Part shown: piece by piece, positions 12,375 through 25,559 of the stretch | Numbering within the stretch: the stretch's first letter is position 1 | Layout of the letters: the number at the start of each line of letters is the position of its first letter | Source: Euglena gracilis | Lineage: Eukaryota; Euglenida; Euglenophyceae; Euglenales | NCBI GenBank assembly: GCA_039621445.1 | Contig: CP154957.1 | Location: forward strand, 16,376,595 to 16,440,594 | Direction: 5' to 3' | DNA: 64,000 bases | Translations under genes and position numbers: made by a program | The notes under the pieces: generated by a model | Databases searched by the model: none | Seen by the model: only the letters and a program-made list of their open reading frames with translations | What the model was told of the DNA's origin: nothing

Positions 12375-13420
12375 CTGCGGGGAGTGGGGCGGGGCGGCGG
12401 GCAGAGGGGGGTACGGGTACGTACCCGGCGGCGGGGGGGGGGGGGGGGGGGGGGGCCCGAAATGTGGGTGTTGCGGCCAACATCAGAAAAACAATACAAA
12501 AAAGATTTCCGAACATCACGGCACGAGGAAGCGCAGGAATGGCTGCCGCATTGTCATGCCTGGCATAGGGCATATAAAATGGATATACTCCAAATATAAA
12601 TGGATACACTGCAATTCAACTTAACAGAGACTGTTCCACCGAAAGAGAAGGAGCACACTCCACACACAGAAGACATGCCCTGCGGTTTGAGCAGGCGACA
12701 CACACCTCAGACGAGACGTGGCTCACCGGGTGAGATCCACTCTGTGCTTGGGCGGAGCGGGTGGCTTCCTAAAGCGCGAGGATGAACTGAATTCTGAAGT
12801 GGGCAGAGAACGTTTGTTTGCAATTTTCGGGGAATCTCAATAGAATGAAGATTATTTGTTTGTTTTTTGAAATCAAAATCTGTCTTTTGAAACTATTTGC
12901 ATTTATTCATTGGATTTGCATTCATGACAAACCTCGTGGCAGAAAAAAAATGAATAGGAATGGCAATGGCATCAGGGTTGGGGACACAAAAGCGTTTCAT
13001 TTCTGCGATTTTTCCCTGTGGTTAATTTTCAATTTTTAAATTTGCATTTCCCACTCTTTTGTTGGTTTCCCCCAGTGATTCTGCGATTATTGGTGGGAAA
13101 TATTTTCCACTTTGAAAAATTCCATACTTTGGACCCTATTTTCCCCTTGAGACCAAACTCTGGTCAAACGTTTGTCATTTTTGAATTCATTCAACGAAGA
13201 AATTGTGTCTTTTCAGAATCAGTATGTTCCCAAAATCTTATCAGCAAGATGTTTCCCAGAGGAAATGAATGAGATTTCTAATCCAGAAAAGTGTTCATCT
13301 CGGGGAGCTCCGGATGGAATTCACACCCAACTAGCTTTTGTTTAGCATTTATTTGGGTTATTTTTATGTTCCTTTGTGTCACGTTTTTCGAGGGTCCATG
13401 TTGTGCCCCCCCCCCAGTTA

Positions 13421-13985
13421 CATGGCAGTGGCAGCACATTGGAGTGGTATTGAAGTGGCAGGCCTCGATGCCTTCAGGTAAATCCATTTTTTTTTCTGTT
13501 TTTCTCCTGTGGAGTGGGAAGTGAAGCAGAAGGATCCAAACCCCCGAGGCAGAACCAAAGCGTCATCAGGATGGATTTCCCACAGAGAGCGTGTCATTTC
13601 TGTTTGGAATTTGAACACAAAAGGGTTTGTGTCGACCAATGCCAATCGTCCCAGCAGGCAGCATCTGAGCATGGACTTTAAAAAGGCACGCAAAAGATGC
13701 AGAGAAAAACAGAAAAAAAACGGATTTGCCTGAAGGCATCGAGGCCTGCCACTTCAACACCACTCCAATGTGCTGCCACTGCCATGTAACTGCATCTTTT
13801 GCGTGCCTTTTTAAAGTCCATGCTCAGATGCTGCCTGCTGGGACGATTGGCATTGGTCGACACAAACCCTTTTGTGTTCAAATTCCAAACAGAAATGACA
13901 CGCTCTCTGTGGGAAATCCATCCTGATGACGCTTTGGTTCTGCCTCGGGGGTTTGGATCCTTCTGTTTCACTTCCCACTCCACAG
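13421..13985. repeat. Four-part inverted duplication A-B-A'-B'
   Basis: Segment A (about 13421-13508) and segment B (13509-13700) are followed directly by their reverse complements in the same order: A' (13701-13792), then B' (13793-13985). Identity is very high, with single changes such as GTAAATCC versus GCAAATCC. Both copies of B read WEVKQKDPNPRG onward in one orientation. A reads HWSGVEVAGLDAF and ends at a donor-like CAGGTAAATC. It therefore looks like two exons of a gene duplicated with inversion. B' overlaps the last bases after the alveolin exon that ends at 13996. Confidence 0.85.
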
Positions 13986-13995
13986 GAGGTGACAG

Positions 13996-16116
13996 TCAAA
14001 CCCCCTCACTGGACCCGACGTTCTCTCCGAAGGTCGCACCAATAAAAGACATGCAAGTCGGCACAGGAATGCAGACCTCTGATCCTTTCTCTGCCATCTG
14101 TTCTGATGGCACCTGCAAAAGAAAAAGCAACACGCATTGAACGCAAGTTGACAACCAGCTGCATAGCAAAAAACTTTAGTTCGCCATCACCTGGGATTTG
14201 GGCCTTCAAAAAAAAAACAGCGACACACACCTGAGCCCCTGCAAGGTCTTCGGAGTAGGGAACCTGACGAGGAAGCCCAAACAGCCCTGAAATTCAGCCC
14301 GTCTCTCGCTGGCATTGTGGCCTCCGCTTGACAATTCCTCCGCATTCGCACACTACTTCTCGTAACGCCCTTCCTCCACTTTCCACACTCGACCTTTGAA
14401 AAAAGTTGTTTCCCGCCTTCTTCAGGGCAAGGACATAATACTTACCACTTTTTTGGAAACATGGAAGGAACCTAAAGAAAGCCTCCAACAAACCCTGCTC
14501 ATGCCAATTGAAAGACAAACTTAACACGTTGATATGAGAAATTATGTGTGTATATATTATTATACATATTATATATACATATTACATATATTATATTATA
14601 TATATTATACATATAATATAATATAATATAATATAATAATAATATATATTCTACAATATAATGATATATATAAGAAAATGTAATGATATATGTGTATATA
14701 TATATATATATATATTATAATGATATATTACTTGATAAACTTTGACAAAAAAAAGAAGAGGCAAATGGGTTTTGTGCTCGAAATATGGCTTGCAAAAAAA
14801 GACCTTTTTTCAATTCTGGATTTGTTGGGTTTTCCGACAGTGTCACCATAAAGCGGCTTCAACTTTCAAGCAACCCTGAAAATTCAGGAATCGAGTGACT
14901 AGATTTAGCGGGGGTAGAACAGGGATAGAATCTGATGGTTGAAGGAGGGGAGGGTGAGGGAATGGACTCACCCATGCATTCAACATCTATGACATTTCAC
15001 GAACTACCACACCTCCACAATGCGCTCAACGATCCTCTCGACTGGGACCTCAACGATTCTTTCGACCTCCACCACCCTCTCCACCGGGACATACACCTGT
15101 CCAGAACGCAAACCAGAGCTCTGGATTCAGAAACAAAAGTGCCAGACAAATTTCTGCTCGGAGTGGAAAAGGGGGAGAACGGAGGCTTCTCGCGCTTTAA
15201 AAACAGCAAGTATCGAAACTTGAGAGTACAGCGCGATTGGCGATCATTAGCATTCTATGGTTTAAACCCATACATTTTCTTTCTATTTCACCTGGTCAGT
15301 GCACGAAATTCCGCTTCATTGCACGATTTATACAGCGTCACCTCGATCAATTCCCCCCTCCCTTGGGCAGACAAAATTCCTGAAATTTGAGGGGGGATAG
15401 TCGGTGGGTTTTTGGGTTGCAGATTTTGGCCTCCTGAAAGAGGATTACCTTTGAAATTGTCAACATCACATGAGAAAATGCATGCAAATACAAAAATTGG
15501 ATTCTCAAGTGATGGGAGCAGAAGGTGGATGGTGCCCATAACCATTTATGGTTCCTCTGCCAAATTTACTCATACTTTGGCACTGAAACTGCGAGTTTTG
15601 AAGGAAGCAAGGAATGGCAACAGCGTGCCATTCATGACATTTCGGGCTCGCAGATGGGGGGGTCTTCAGCTGTTTTTTGGAGGGTGCCAGCTAGGATTCC
15701 AAAAATTGGCCAAAAATAGTGGGGGGAATCCAGGGGGGGGGAGAGGGTGACGCTGTAACTTCTGTGGGCAACTCGGGATTCTTTCTGATATCAACAGGAA
15801 ATCAACTGTTATCCATGCTTCTGTGCACTGCAAGCAAGAAAATGTTTTTATCCACCCCATCAGCAGGAGCTCTCATAGATTAATTTTGTAGCCTGGGGGA
15901 AGGAGTGCCCACCAGCCAATCGTCACACCCAGACTTTTTTGAAAAAAGGTCAATTTTCAAGAAGCTTCCATGGCTGGAAACAGTGTGCTGGAGACTTTCA
16001 GGGGTGGAGAACGGTGTGAAAAAAAAAAAAAAAAAAGGAAAAAAAAAATAAAAAAAAAGGGAAAAAGACAGAAAAAAAGAAAAAAAAAAAAAAATAAAAA
16101 AAAAAAAAAAAAAAGT

Positions 16117-16151
<35 letters not shown>

Positions 16152-16551
16152 ACCTTTGAAAAACAACAGCAAACTCTGACTTTGTGTTCAACACACCCAG
16201 GTTGGGTAAAAGGGAGGTGACAACAGAGAGGAGAATCCTTTGCTGTTGTTTTTTTCGGACTCTAACCGTGTTATGGGGGCTCGCTGCCCGTCGACAAACA
16301 ACGCTAAGCTTCACACGCAGGATGGAATGCACCTCAACCACCTTCTCGATCACCCTTTCGACAGGGACTTCAATGATTCGTTCGATGATTTTCTCTTTGG
16401 GGACCTCAACTTCCACCTGGGGAAAGAGGAGGTCGGCGTGAACCGGCCTGCTGCCAACCACAAAAATTCTTCAAAATCTCAATGCAAAGACTCCAACACA
16501 ACAGCCCAGCTCGACTCACACACGCCCATGCACATGCATGCACACACACAT

Positions 16552-16602
<51 letters not shown>

Positions 16603-19600
16603 AGCCTTTCGACGATCCTCTCCACCAAAACCTCAACCTCGACAAACTTCTCCACAATCTTTTCCACGGGCACTTCCACCACTCTGTCGACAGGGACCTG
16701 CAAAAGGACGCCCAATTCAACAGTGCAATGTGTTTTGTTGATCTTTACTGACCTCAATCTCACTGCTTGAAAAAAAAACACACATAAAATGGATTTGACA
16801 AAACGGGCAAAGATAACACAAATGCTGGGATGAAATGTGATACTCAAACTGAAATTTAAAAACGAGAATGGAAAACACAAGGATGGAAATATTTTACTTG
16901 TACCTTCCAGCTATCCATACCTCAATGACCTTCTCGACGACTTTTGTGACGGGGACCTCAATCACCCTCTCAATGATCCTGTCCACTGGAACTTCAACAA
17001 TCTTTTCAATTGGTACCTGTGGGGAAATACAGAACCTGGCAGATGAAAAGAACTCAAAGTGAGCTGAAAATGAAATGCAATGACAATTGAAGTGCTCTGC
17101 ACTCCTGCTGAATCAAAACCAAATCGGGAGGAGAAATAATTGAGATATCGAATCACTATCAGGGTAGGCAGTCCCTTCATAAAAAATACACTCAACCTGA
17201 CCTCAAACTACTTCAAATTATTGAGGGATTCTGCTTTGGCACCACACATCTGCTTAAGGTTTTGCAGACCCCCGAGAGGGGGGGCTGCTGCAGGTGTTTT
17301 TGGACGTTTTTGGGTTTGTCAGATGTTCATTTTTTCAAAACTGTGTTTTGCAAGTCATTTTTCAGGCAATTGCCTGATTTTGGCCCAGCCAAGCCCGGCT
17401 CAGGTCCAGCCGGGGTCCACCCCCCCCCGGGTCCTTAAAGAGAAGCGTGTTTGGCAAACGAATAGGCAACTTACAAAACCTTGCAGCCGGTTAGGACCCT
17501 GTTCCACACCTGGACAATCTTTTCGATGATCCTCTCCACAGGGATTTCAACCGTTCTCACCTCCGGGATCTGAGAGAGAACAGATCAACAGCACACAAAA
17601 TGAGGAAGGGAAAGTTACCAGTAAGCAAAAAAAAAGCAGTCAATGCATTCCATGGGCAATTCGGTCGGCTCATTGCCACAAACCTTGACAATGCGTTCAA
17701 CGAACTTCTCAATGGGCACCTCTATCGTCCTTTGAACTGGAACCTGGGCGGTGGATGGGTTGTGAAATGGGGCATTTTTGTGCAGCATTCAGGAAAAATA
17801 CAACATCAACATAAACAAAGAGCATGGGGTTCGCTATTGGGGGGAAAGGTTGGAGGTTGAGGTGTTTGAACATTATTGTGCAAGCGAGGGCACTGTACAA
17901 ATATTGGGGAAGCACCAGAAAATGTGAATGGTTTTGGCGGCACAGAAGGGGACACTCGATTGGGCACTGCGTGCAAGTAGCAGTGCACTACGAATTTATT
18001 AGAGGGGGCCACACCGTGACAATTTTCTCCTTGATTGTCTCCACGGGCACCTCCACAGTGGTCACCTCCGGCACCTTGACCACGCGTTCCACCACACGGT
18101 CGACTGGAACCTCCACACGTCTCTCGATCACCCGATCCACAGGCACCTCCACAATGCGGACTTCTGGCACCTGGACCAATGAGAACTGAGATTGTGTCTC
18201 AACCCAGACATCAATCCGACCTTGCTCTCCCTGGCAGGAAATTGGCGTGCAGGCAGCGATGTTCATGAGATTAAACAACCGCTGCGGCACCCCAATTCAA
18301 ACCTGTTAGCAACCCTTCAATTCTGAAGGGGAAAACACTCACAGGAAATAAATATTTGTGCCAACTTACAGTTTATGATTTCCTCTGGACACTTTTGAAC
18401 CTCACAGGGGATTGGCAAACCTTCACAACCTTCTCCACCAATCGCTCCACAGGGACTTCCACCCTCTGCACCTGGGGCACAGTCACCACCTTCTCCGTCA
18501 CGGGATTTCCCAAAGTGGAAGACAAACCACTGGAACAAAAATTGCAAATTTTGTGAAGAGAAACTTAGGTGGCATGGCAAAGCACCGGAACAACAATCAG
18601 AATAACCCAACCCTGGATCATCAAACCCCAAAACACAACCAGACCGTCGCAAGTTGCGTGACATGCACCGGTTTCTCTGGCACGTGCTCGTGGTTTGCTG
18701 CATTCCAGACCTGACCCAACAGGAGGAATGTTCCATGTTCCCCAATGTTATCATCTTAGGCCTCACACCCCACGTCATCTGCCAGGGTTGTGCGGGAAGA
18801 TCCCCTGCCCTCCACAACTCGCTCCACTGGGACTTCCACCCTCTGGGTCAGGCTTCCTTGGGGGGGGGGGGGCAGATATTTGACTCAAAGTTTGTGTGTT
18901 CAGCTCACTGTGTTTTCAATGGGATTTTGGGATTTTGGGTTGCGGGGGGGGGAGGGCGTCCAAATTGGTTTCCGCAAAAAAAATGATATCAAAAAAAAGT
19001 GGCAGATATCTCAAAGTGGCCCAGAAATATCTTGTCTTGGCGAAAATGCCTTCCTGGAGAGGGGCTGGTTGGTCTGTCTGTTGTTTAATACCCTGGCGCC
19101 TCTTTATGAAACTGGCAGATGCCTGAAAACGGTCCAGAAAAATTTGGGTAATTTTCAATTCTAGCCAAAATCCATGTTGAGTCCATTTGCATTGGGCCTC
19201 TGTGGGATTCTTTTGGCAAACATCCCAAACAGCCAAGTGACTCAATGCCATGCCCAACCTCATTGACCGCTCCTAATGACTCGCTCTGTGTGGGCGTACT
19301 GGTGTGCCAAAGTAAAGCCTGCTTTGAACTTGCGGCACCCTCACCACTTGCAAAGTGTGTTCTGCAGGACCAACAGGCCCATGTCGCTCGGATGGCGCTA
19401 CTGTCTGGGCACCTTCGTGGGGAACAGGAACCTGAAATAAAATGGCGGAAAAGTCATGCACCATTCCACTCCAAACGATGGCTTAGAGCACGCGGTCCAG
19501 ATGAGGTCCCACGTGCAACTTTTTCTTGAGGTGTTAATGCAGTCGTGACAAAAAAAGTTTTTGGGTTCCAGGACTCAGGAGCGGAAAAGTACCTTCCACC

Positions 19601-20546
19601 TTCCTCCCCAAAAAGTGTCACCGCGCGAGAGGGGGCTAACCGGTGCAAAGGTGTCCGCCGGCCGTTGGAGGGGGGCAGGGACCGGTCGCTCCGGGGTCAC
19701 CGGGCGGAAGGGGACCACGGTCGGCGCGGCGCCGCCGAACTCCTCCCAGACCATGCGGCGCCGCCGCTCAAAGGTGGGGACCTGGGGGGCACGGTTTGCG
19801 GGGAGGCCAGGGGCGTCGATGTAGTTTTTTGATGGGTGCCTGGAGCGTCCTATCCCCCCCAACACACACTGGGCACTAATCAATCACCAAGCACCAATCC
19901 GGCCAGGGCGTCGCTCAAGGACCCCCCCCCTCGGAGTCCAGCTCAGAGGCTGGAAGATTGGGCTGGCGGAAAAAAAAATACCCTCCCCCCCCCAATAGGG
20001 GTCCCCGGGCTGGAACTGGGCCTGACTGGGGGTCGAACCGGATCCCAAAAAAATTGAACCTGCCAAAATGTCCAAACGGCAAAAACCCGCCAATTATGCA
20101 AAAACAAAAGGCAATTGTTTTGACCACAAAAAAAAATGCCCTAGCCAGCCCATTTCCAACCCATATTTTTGCCCATTTTTGGTCCATTTTGCACCTCCGA
20201 AAGCGAAAAAAAACCCAACATATTACCGTCCAGCCACTTTTCGGTCTGCAGCAAAATAAATAAAGCTCGTAGATGCTGGGAGGGGGGGGGTCTGGGACTG
20301 AAAAAAGGCTGCTGGCTGGAAAAAGGCTGCTGACTGGCTGGACCCCCAACCCGGGGGGGGATGGAGTGTCCTTTGGTGTAAGTGACTCCCTGCATCCAGC
20401 TCAAACCCGCCATCGCACATCAATGGGGTATTGGTGGCGTCTTTGGGTGTGACACTACACACACCGGGGGGACGACATTCCAGAACGTCCACTATAAGGG
20501 ACGCTTGCATAATGCACATGCGTGCACGTGTGTGTGTGTGTGCGTG

Positions 20547-20624
<78 letters not shown>

Positions 20625-23600
20625 CACGCGCGCGTGTGTGTGTGTGTGTGTGTGGATGGGTGTGTGGGTAAGTGGGTGGGTGGGTGGGTGGGTGGGTGGG
20701 TGTGATGGCCCACAGGGCTTCCAAGCTGGCACCAAAAACTATTCCACACTGATAAATACTGCAAAACGAATTGGTCCTTTATCAAACCAGGACGAAGAGG
20801 TGTTTCGAGGGTTGCTGGTTCCTCAGGTTTAAGACGTCCCTCTTCCTCATTCTTTGTCACATATTGCGCCAGCAGTGAACTGGATCAGTCAAAATCACCA
20901 ACAGTGCAGGGGTATGAATCTCAGACAAATGCATGAGAAAAATGTCGAGATTTTCGGGCATTTCCTAAATATTGTGCTGCGTCTTTATTCTACGTTGGAG
21001 GCTGGATTTTGCCTGCAAAAACGCTCCAGAAAAGGTTCTGTTTTATTTGGACTTTGGAAATATCCAGGGGGCCAGAAAATGATTGAATGGCGCACAATCG
21101 CTCCTCAGCACAAGCTACAGCTGATGACTCAGCAGCCCATTCGGTTACAATGTTGAAAACACATGGCTTTTTGTGTGTATTGTGTGAATGAAAGCTGAGT
21201 TCTAACCTGCTGGTGCACGTTGAAGAAGACAAAAGATGAGCAATCGAACTTTTCCAAACGATGTGCACATCGGTCGCACAAAGCCAAAAGGCTCTTAAAA
21301 AAGGCGCTTAACTTTCCTAATTCTGCTCAAGGAATGATGCATAATGGACATTTTTGCAGCTCTTGCCACAAATAAATTTGGAAACAAGGGGCCAAAACCT
21401 CAAAAACTGAATCTGGGACAACACTTCTTCTCACTGCATAATGGAAAATGTTCTGAAGGGGAAATCGCGTGTGCCAAACAATGTCGCATGCACACAACCA
21501 AACCATTTACCTCAATTATGTCCTGAATGATCTCCTCTTGAACAGACACTTCGACAGGCACCTGGGAGATTATGCAAAAATAAAAACTGCAATTGAAACA
21601 ACAGATTGAAACGACAAACACCACAAAAAGCTGCGGTAAGCTTCATTTCACCCAGGGGGATACACTTTGTTGCACTTCAGATGGGCAGAATGGAAGTGGC
21701 TTGGTTGCCAACCCCCCCCTTTTTCAAAATCAAACAAATAAACCAACAAAAATGCGGAACAAAAGGCTTTTGTCGCTGGCTGTGTTTTGCTCAAAGAGTC
21801 GAACTCCCCCCCCTTACCAGAGCCTGCCCAGGCATGCACATGAATCGGCGTCCAACTCACCATACAAAAGACTTCGTGACAGGCTTCTTTTTACCAACCC
21901 CGGGGAGGGGGTGCCTTGAAACATAGAGACCTGCCCATAACAAGCACCATAATAGGGGGTTGACGTTGGGACCCGGTTACGGCCAACCAAACCAATTTCT
22001 CCTTAAAAATGGCCATTTTCGAACCCCGAACTTGGGATCGAAATTGAATACCCAAAAATTGAAGCCCCCCAAAAATGCCCAAAAAACCTGTCAATTATGC
22101 AAAAAAAAAATGGATTGATTCGTAATCATCCAAAAAAAATAGATTTTTTGACCCGAAAGTTGCCCTGGCAAGCCCTTTTCCGACCTATTTTTGCCCATTT
22201 TTGGCCCATTTTGCGCTCCCAAAGCAAAGAAAAATCTAGCACCGTCCCAAAGGGCGGCTGCAAAATAAATAAGCATCGTCGACGGGGGAGAGGAGGGTCC
22301 AGGGCTGGAAAAAGGCTGAGGGCTGGCTAGACCCCCCAGACTTCCCCTGGCAAGCACACATGAAGTTGGTGAGTGATATGTTGCTGAAAACAGACCACTG
22401 AGAAAAAGAGCAGCGACATGTGCATGAATGGCACCAAAATGGCACACCATTTCGACGTACTCGCGATGGGTTGGCTGCTGCACAAACAGACGTGGGGAAG
22501 CAATGCAGAATGTGTCACCAGCAACGGGGGGTTCCACTTGCTGGATTTCCACCAGCTGCAGCCGAACAGCCACTAGCTTACCCCCCCCCCTGGGTCTGGT
22601 CCGGTGGCCCCGAACTAAGGGGGAAAAAATCCTCCGTGGAATTGGGTTTTTGATGTATTCTTTTGGTGAGTTTTTTTTACAAAAATGCAAAAAAAAGAAT
22701 AGCCATCTTTGCCAAAGTTTCGTGGTCAAAAATTCCGAGCTTCGTGCTGGTCATTGAAATAAAAAAAAATTCCTACTACTGGGGCTGCTGACAGACCACC
22801 CTCCCCTGCCTGAAGCTAACCAGAACTTGGGTGCTCCCCCAGGTTCACCCTCTTCCTCATTCCAGACCTAGCAATTTACTTTCTGTTTTTCTAATTAAAA
22901 AAAAACACATTTCTTTAAAAAAAGATTTTTTTTTGAAACTGCAATTTCCCAAGATCTGTGATCGTTCAGCACACTTTGGAGCTTCAGGAATCAACGCCCT
23001 CCGTTCAGGGGGGGGGGGGTCTGGGAAAAGATGGCCCCAGGGAGGTCGCCTTTGGCTTAAATGAAACCCTGCTTGAGAAAGTTGGGGGATGGGAAAAGAA
23101 AGTGGAAATGCGGGGAAAATGCACAAAAAGGGAGAGGGAATGGCACCGGGTTTAGATGCATTAAGGTGTTCTGAACCCCCCCGGTCAATGGAGGTGGGAT
23201 GGGAACACCCCCACCTTTACAAAATCATCAATATGTGTAGCACCCGGCGCGAAGCACTGGACCCAAAAAATATTTGATCATTTTTGGGCGAAATAAAGTT
23301 TCGAAAATGCCAAATACTTGTGGTGTGAAGCGCCGGAGAGAAAACTCCAGCTTGGGGGGGGGGGAGTTAATCTCGCCATGCGCTGGAGCAGATGGGGTTT
23401 TAAAGATTTGAAACGAGGATATTCAAAAAAAAGCAGGACAACAGCTGAAGAAAGCACTTCAATTTCCCACGTGCAGTCCAGATTCTGGTTTCAGAATCAA
23501 ATCTAGAAAATTGAAGTCTCCAAGAACAAAAGGACAGTGCAAAGAACTCTCAGGGACACTGCGAGACTGGCCTTTGATCCCTCCAAAATCTAATTGAAAA

Positions 23601-25132
23601 TAAAAAATTACAATTCCATTCCATTTTTTTGAAAAATTTTTGATAATTTTTTCCTCATAGAAAAGGTGTTTCAAAGAGGCAAGAATTAAATCCGGCTGGT
23701 GAAGGCTTTTGAGGAGTAGAATACCTTAATCAGGCTCATGAAAAAAGAAAATTAACGGAAAGAGGGAAAACTGAAAGTCAAAAAAATCGTTTTGACAAAT
23801 AAAATAAAACACGAACAGGTTTAGGGGGAAATTTTGAATTTTTTTTTGGGACAGACAGGCATGCAGATCCGGGAGGGTAAAAGGCTGAACCACCATTTTT
23901 TATCAATTTTTCCAAACAATACAGAGATCACACCAAATCAGTATAATGCCGCACATAAGTAGAGCGACCACTGTAAAGCTGAGATGGCGACTGTAGAAGA
24001 AGAAATAAAACACCATAACCAATACTTCAAAAACAGATGGTGCAGACAGAGAGCAGGAGGGGATTGGTGAGTGAACCCTGAGAAAGGGGCTCCGACCACC
24101 GCCCCAGGGGATTGGGAGAGCCAAATATTCTCGATATGGACATTTCACCCAAAATGCTTCTGGGCCAAAATATTGAACCAGCAGGGGAAAACTGGGATTC
24201 ATCTTGTTGGTCACTCCACTTCAACAGGCTGAAATTTCAAAAAAGACATGACGTTAAAAAATATGAGTTTCTGAATATGTATTATGGAAAATAAGTATCT
24301 CCAACGTACATGCATGTATATCTTCAAGGCATATAAATTAAATGCATGAATAAATATAATTACAACCTCAATCCATACGTACATCTTTTCTTCCAGGGTG
24401 TTTGTTGCTTGACGACCCCAGGAGGTCCTTAAGCGAAAAGCTGCTGCCCCCACAGCAGGCTTCGACATAAGGGCAGGTGGGGGGTCGGACCCCCCCCTCC
24501 TGTACAATCCCAGCTTTGTGTTATGAACCGTCTCCCACCCCAAAAAACTTGTCTGATAGGCGAATCTCCCATATGGTGCCCCCTGAATTAAAAGACCCTA
24601 TATTATCCTACCGGCTGCTGCCAGCTGGAACCCTAAAAACAGGCAAGCTCAACTCCAACTGGTTTGGCATTTTTTTCAGCCCCAATTTGGAGGTGAAGAC
24701 CCAAAACCCCATCATAAAGACATCCATTTTTGAACCCCCTTTTTCAAAAAAATTTCAACGCCGAAAAAAATTTTGGTCCTGCCTGGCTTTGCTGGGCTGG
24801 CCCAATCTTTCCAGCTAACACCTTAACATTTTTTTGAAAGAAATGAAAATTCCAGAGAACAGGTTTTTGAATGAGAATTCCAGAGAGCAGGTTTTTGGAA
24901 CTTTTGACAGATTTTTTTTGATATGTTTTCAAAAAGTTTTGCCCTTTCAGGATCCCCTTTACCCTCATTTCGCACACCGCTCTGCTCACAGAATTGCTTG
25001 TTTGAACTGTGAACGGCTGCAAATAGGTTTCGGCAGGGCGTGCATTCACAACTCCTGAGGTGTAGGTTGCTGATGAGCGCATCGGTGTGGCAAGTGGCGT
25101 CACATTCCTCAGGATTGGGCTTGAGGCATTCC
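13996..25132 (-). CDS. Alveolin (IMC1-like inner-membrane-complex protein), multi-exon
   Basis: Alveolins are intermediate-filament-like proteins of the subpellicular network beneath alveolar sacs. Minus-strand exons seen with AG/GT borders: 25132-24963 (N-terminal region, [16 protein letters not shown]), 21561-21511 ([17 protein letters not shown]), 19781-19593 ([16 protein letters not shown]), 19431-19345, 18842 to about 18774 ([11 protein letters not shown]), 18471-18421 ([17 protein letters not shown]), 18170-18015 (52 codons), 17743-17684, 17569-17510, 17016-16921, 16697-16602, 16416-16333, 15096-15013, and 14112 to 13996 ([13 protein letters not shown]..., TGA at 13996-13998 unless a donor within it is used). 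Repeat exons are 51, 60, 84, 96 or 156 bp, all in phase 0, and usually begin V-P just after CAG. The charged EVPV/EKIV repeats are the family's defining domain. The start codon is not located; the first exon shown begins in phase 1, so an upstream exon is missing. Confidence 0.85.
14543..14735. repeat. AT-rich microsatellite
   Basis: TATATTATAATATA-type sequence, ending in a (TA)n run at 14696-14714. It lies in the intron between the alveolin exons at 15013-15096 and 13996-14112. Confidence 0.9.
16020..16149. repeat. Poly(A) tract on the plus strand, interrupted by G
   Basis: About 130 bp of A with occasional G or T. Seen from the alveolin strand it is a poly(T) tract in the intron after the exon ending at 16333. 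Confidence 0.95.
16538..16601. repeat. (CA)n microsatellite that supplies an alveolin splice donor
   Basis: On the minus strand this is (GT)n starting directly after exon codon CTG at 16604-16602, so the donor GT is the first unit of the microsatellite. Confidence 0.85.
20030..20350. repeat. Dispersed repeat, copy 1
   Basis: Shares an ordered set of landmarks with 22020-22345 in the same orientation: GGATC, CAATTATGCAAAAA, TTTTTGCCCATTTTTGG, CCATTTTGC, GCAAAATAAATAA and CTGGAAAAAGGCTG. Non-coding; lies in an alveolin intron. Confidence 0.75.
20528..20703. repeat. GT / GC / GGGT compound microsatellite
   Basis: (GT)n followed by CGCGCACGCG and then GTGGGTGGGT units. Confidence 0.95.
22020..22345. 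repeat. Dispersed repeat, copy 2
   Basis: Diverged direct copy of 20030-20350, with the same landmarks in the same order. A degraded MITE end (see 3745-4044) lies just upstream at about 21880. Confidence 0.75.
22346..24962. other. Probable alveolin intron, no firm gene
   Basis: Contains C/G runs and A/T-rich stretches. One weak exon-like piece on the minus strand near 22565-22525 follows GCTGCAG and reads [12 protein letters not shown]. It resembles an alveolin linker but is too short to assert. Nothing else recognised. Confidence 0.4.
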
Positions 25133-25559
25133 CTGAAACAAAAAAGATGCTGTGTTTGGGGACCAGCCAAACCAGATCCTATGAACCCCGAAGGATGTAC
25201 GAGTGGGGGGGGTTAACATGGGAACATGGCTATAAGCGCATGCAACGTCCTATCTAACAGTACCTGGCTTTCACGGTACCTCCCCTCTTGTCCAAGACAC
25301 GCCAATGTTCTGGGAATGTGTCGATGACACAGGTGGTGTGTCAACGGAAGGTGTGTCGATGGCATTGTAATTCAATGAAATGTTCTGAAAAGGTGCTGTT
25401 GACACAGGGTGTGTCAACGGCACGGTGTTCCTTGAACGGGGGGGGGGGAGGTAACTCCACGGCTACCCAAAGTTCCCGTTAGTCCGCGCCTGATCCGCAG
25501 CACCTTCCTTTACCAGTTTACAATCAAAAGGTTTTTGGCCCGGTTAGGGCCAAAATAGA

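Noticed and set aside
11837-12499. A 220-residue proline-rich protein on the minus strand
   Set aside because: The frame depends on C-runs; a spliced alveolin exon in another frame (12374-12254) explains the region better.
13509-13985. An AP2 DNA-binding domain in segment B
   Set aside because: Resemblance is limited to a WxxH...W pattern and a basic helix; too weak to claim.
15957-16461. Poly-Phe / poly-Lys proteins
   Set aside because: Translations of the poly(A) tract; only the alveolin exon at 16333-16416 in this range is real.
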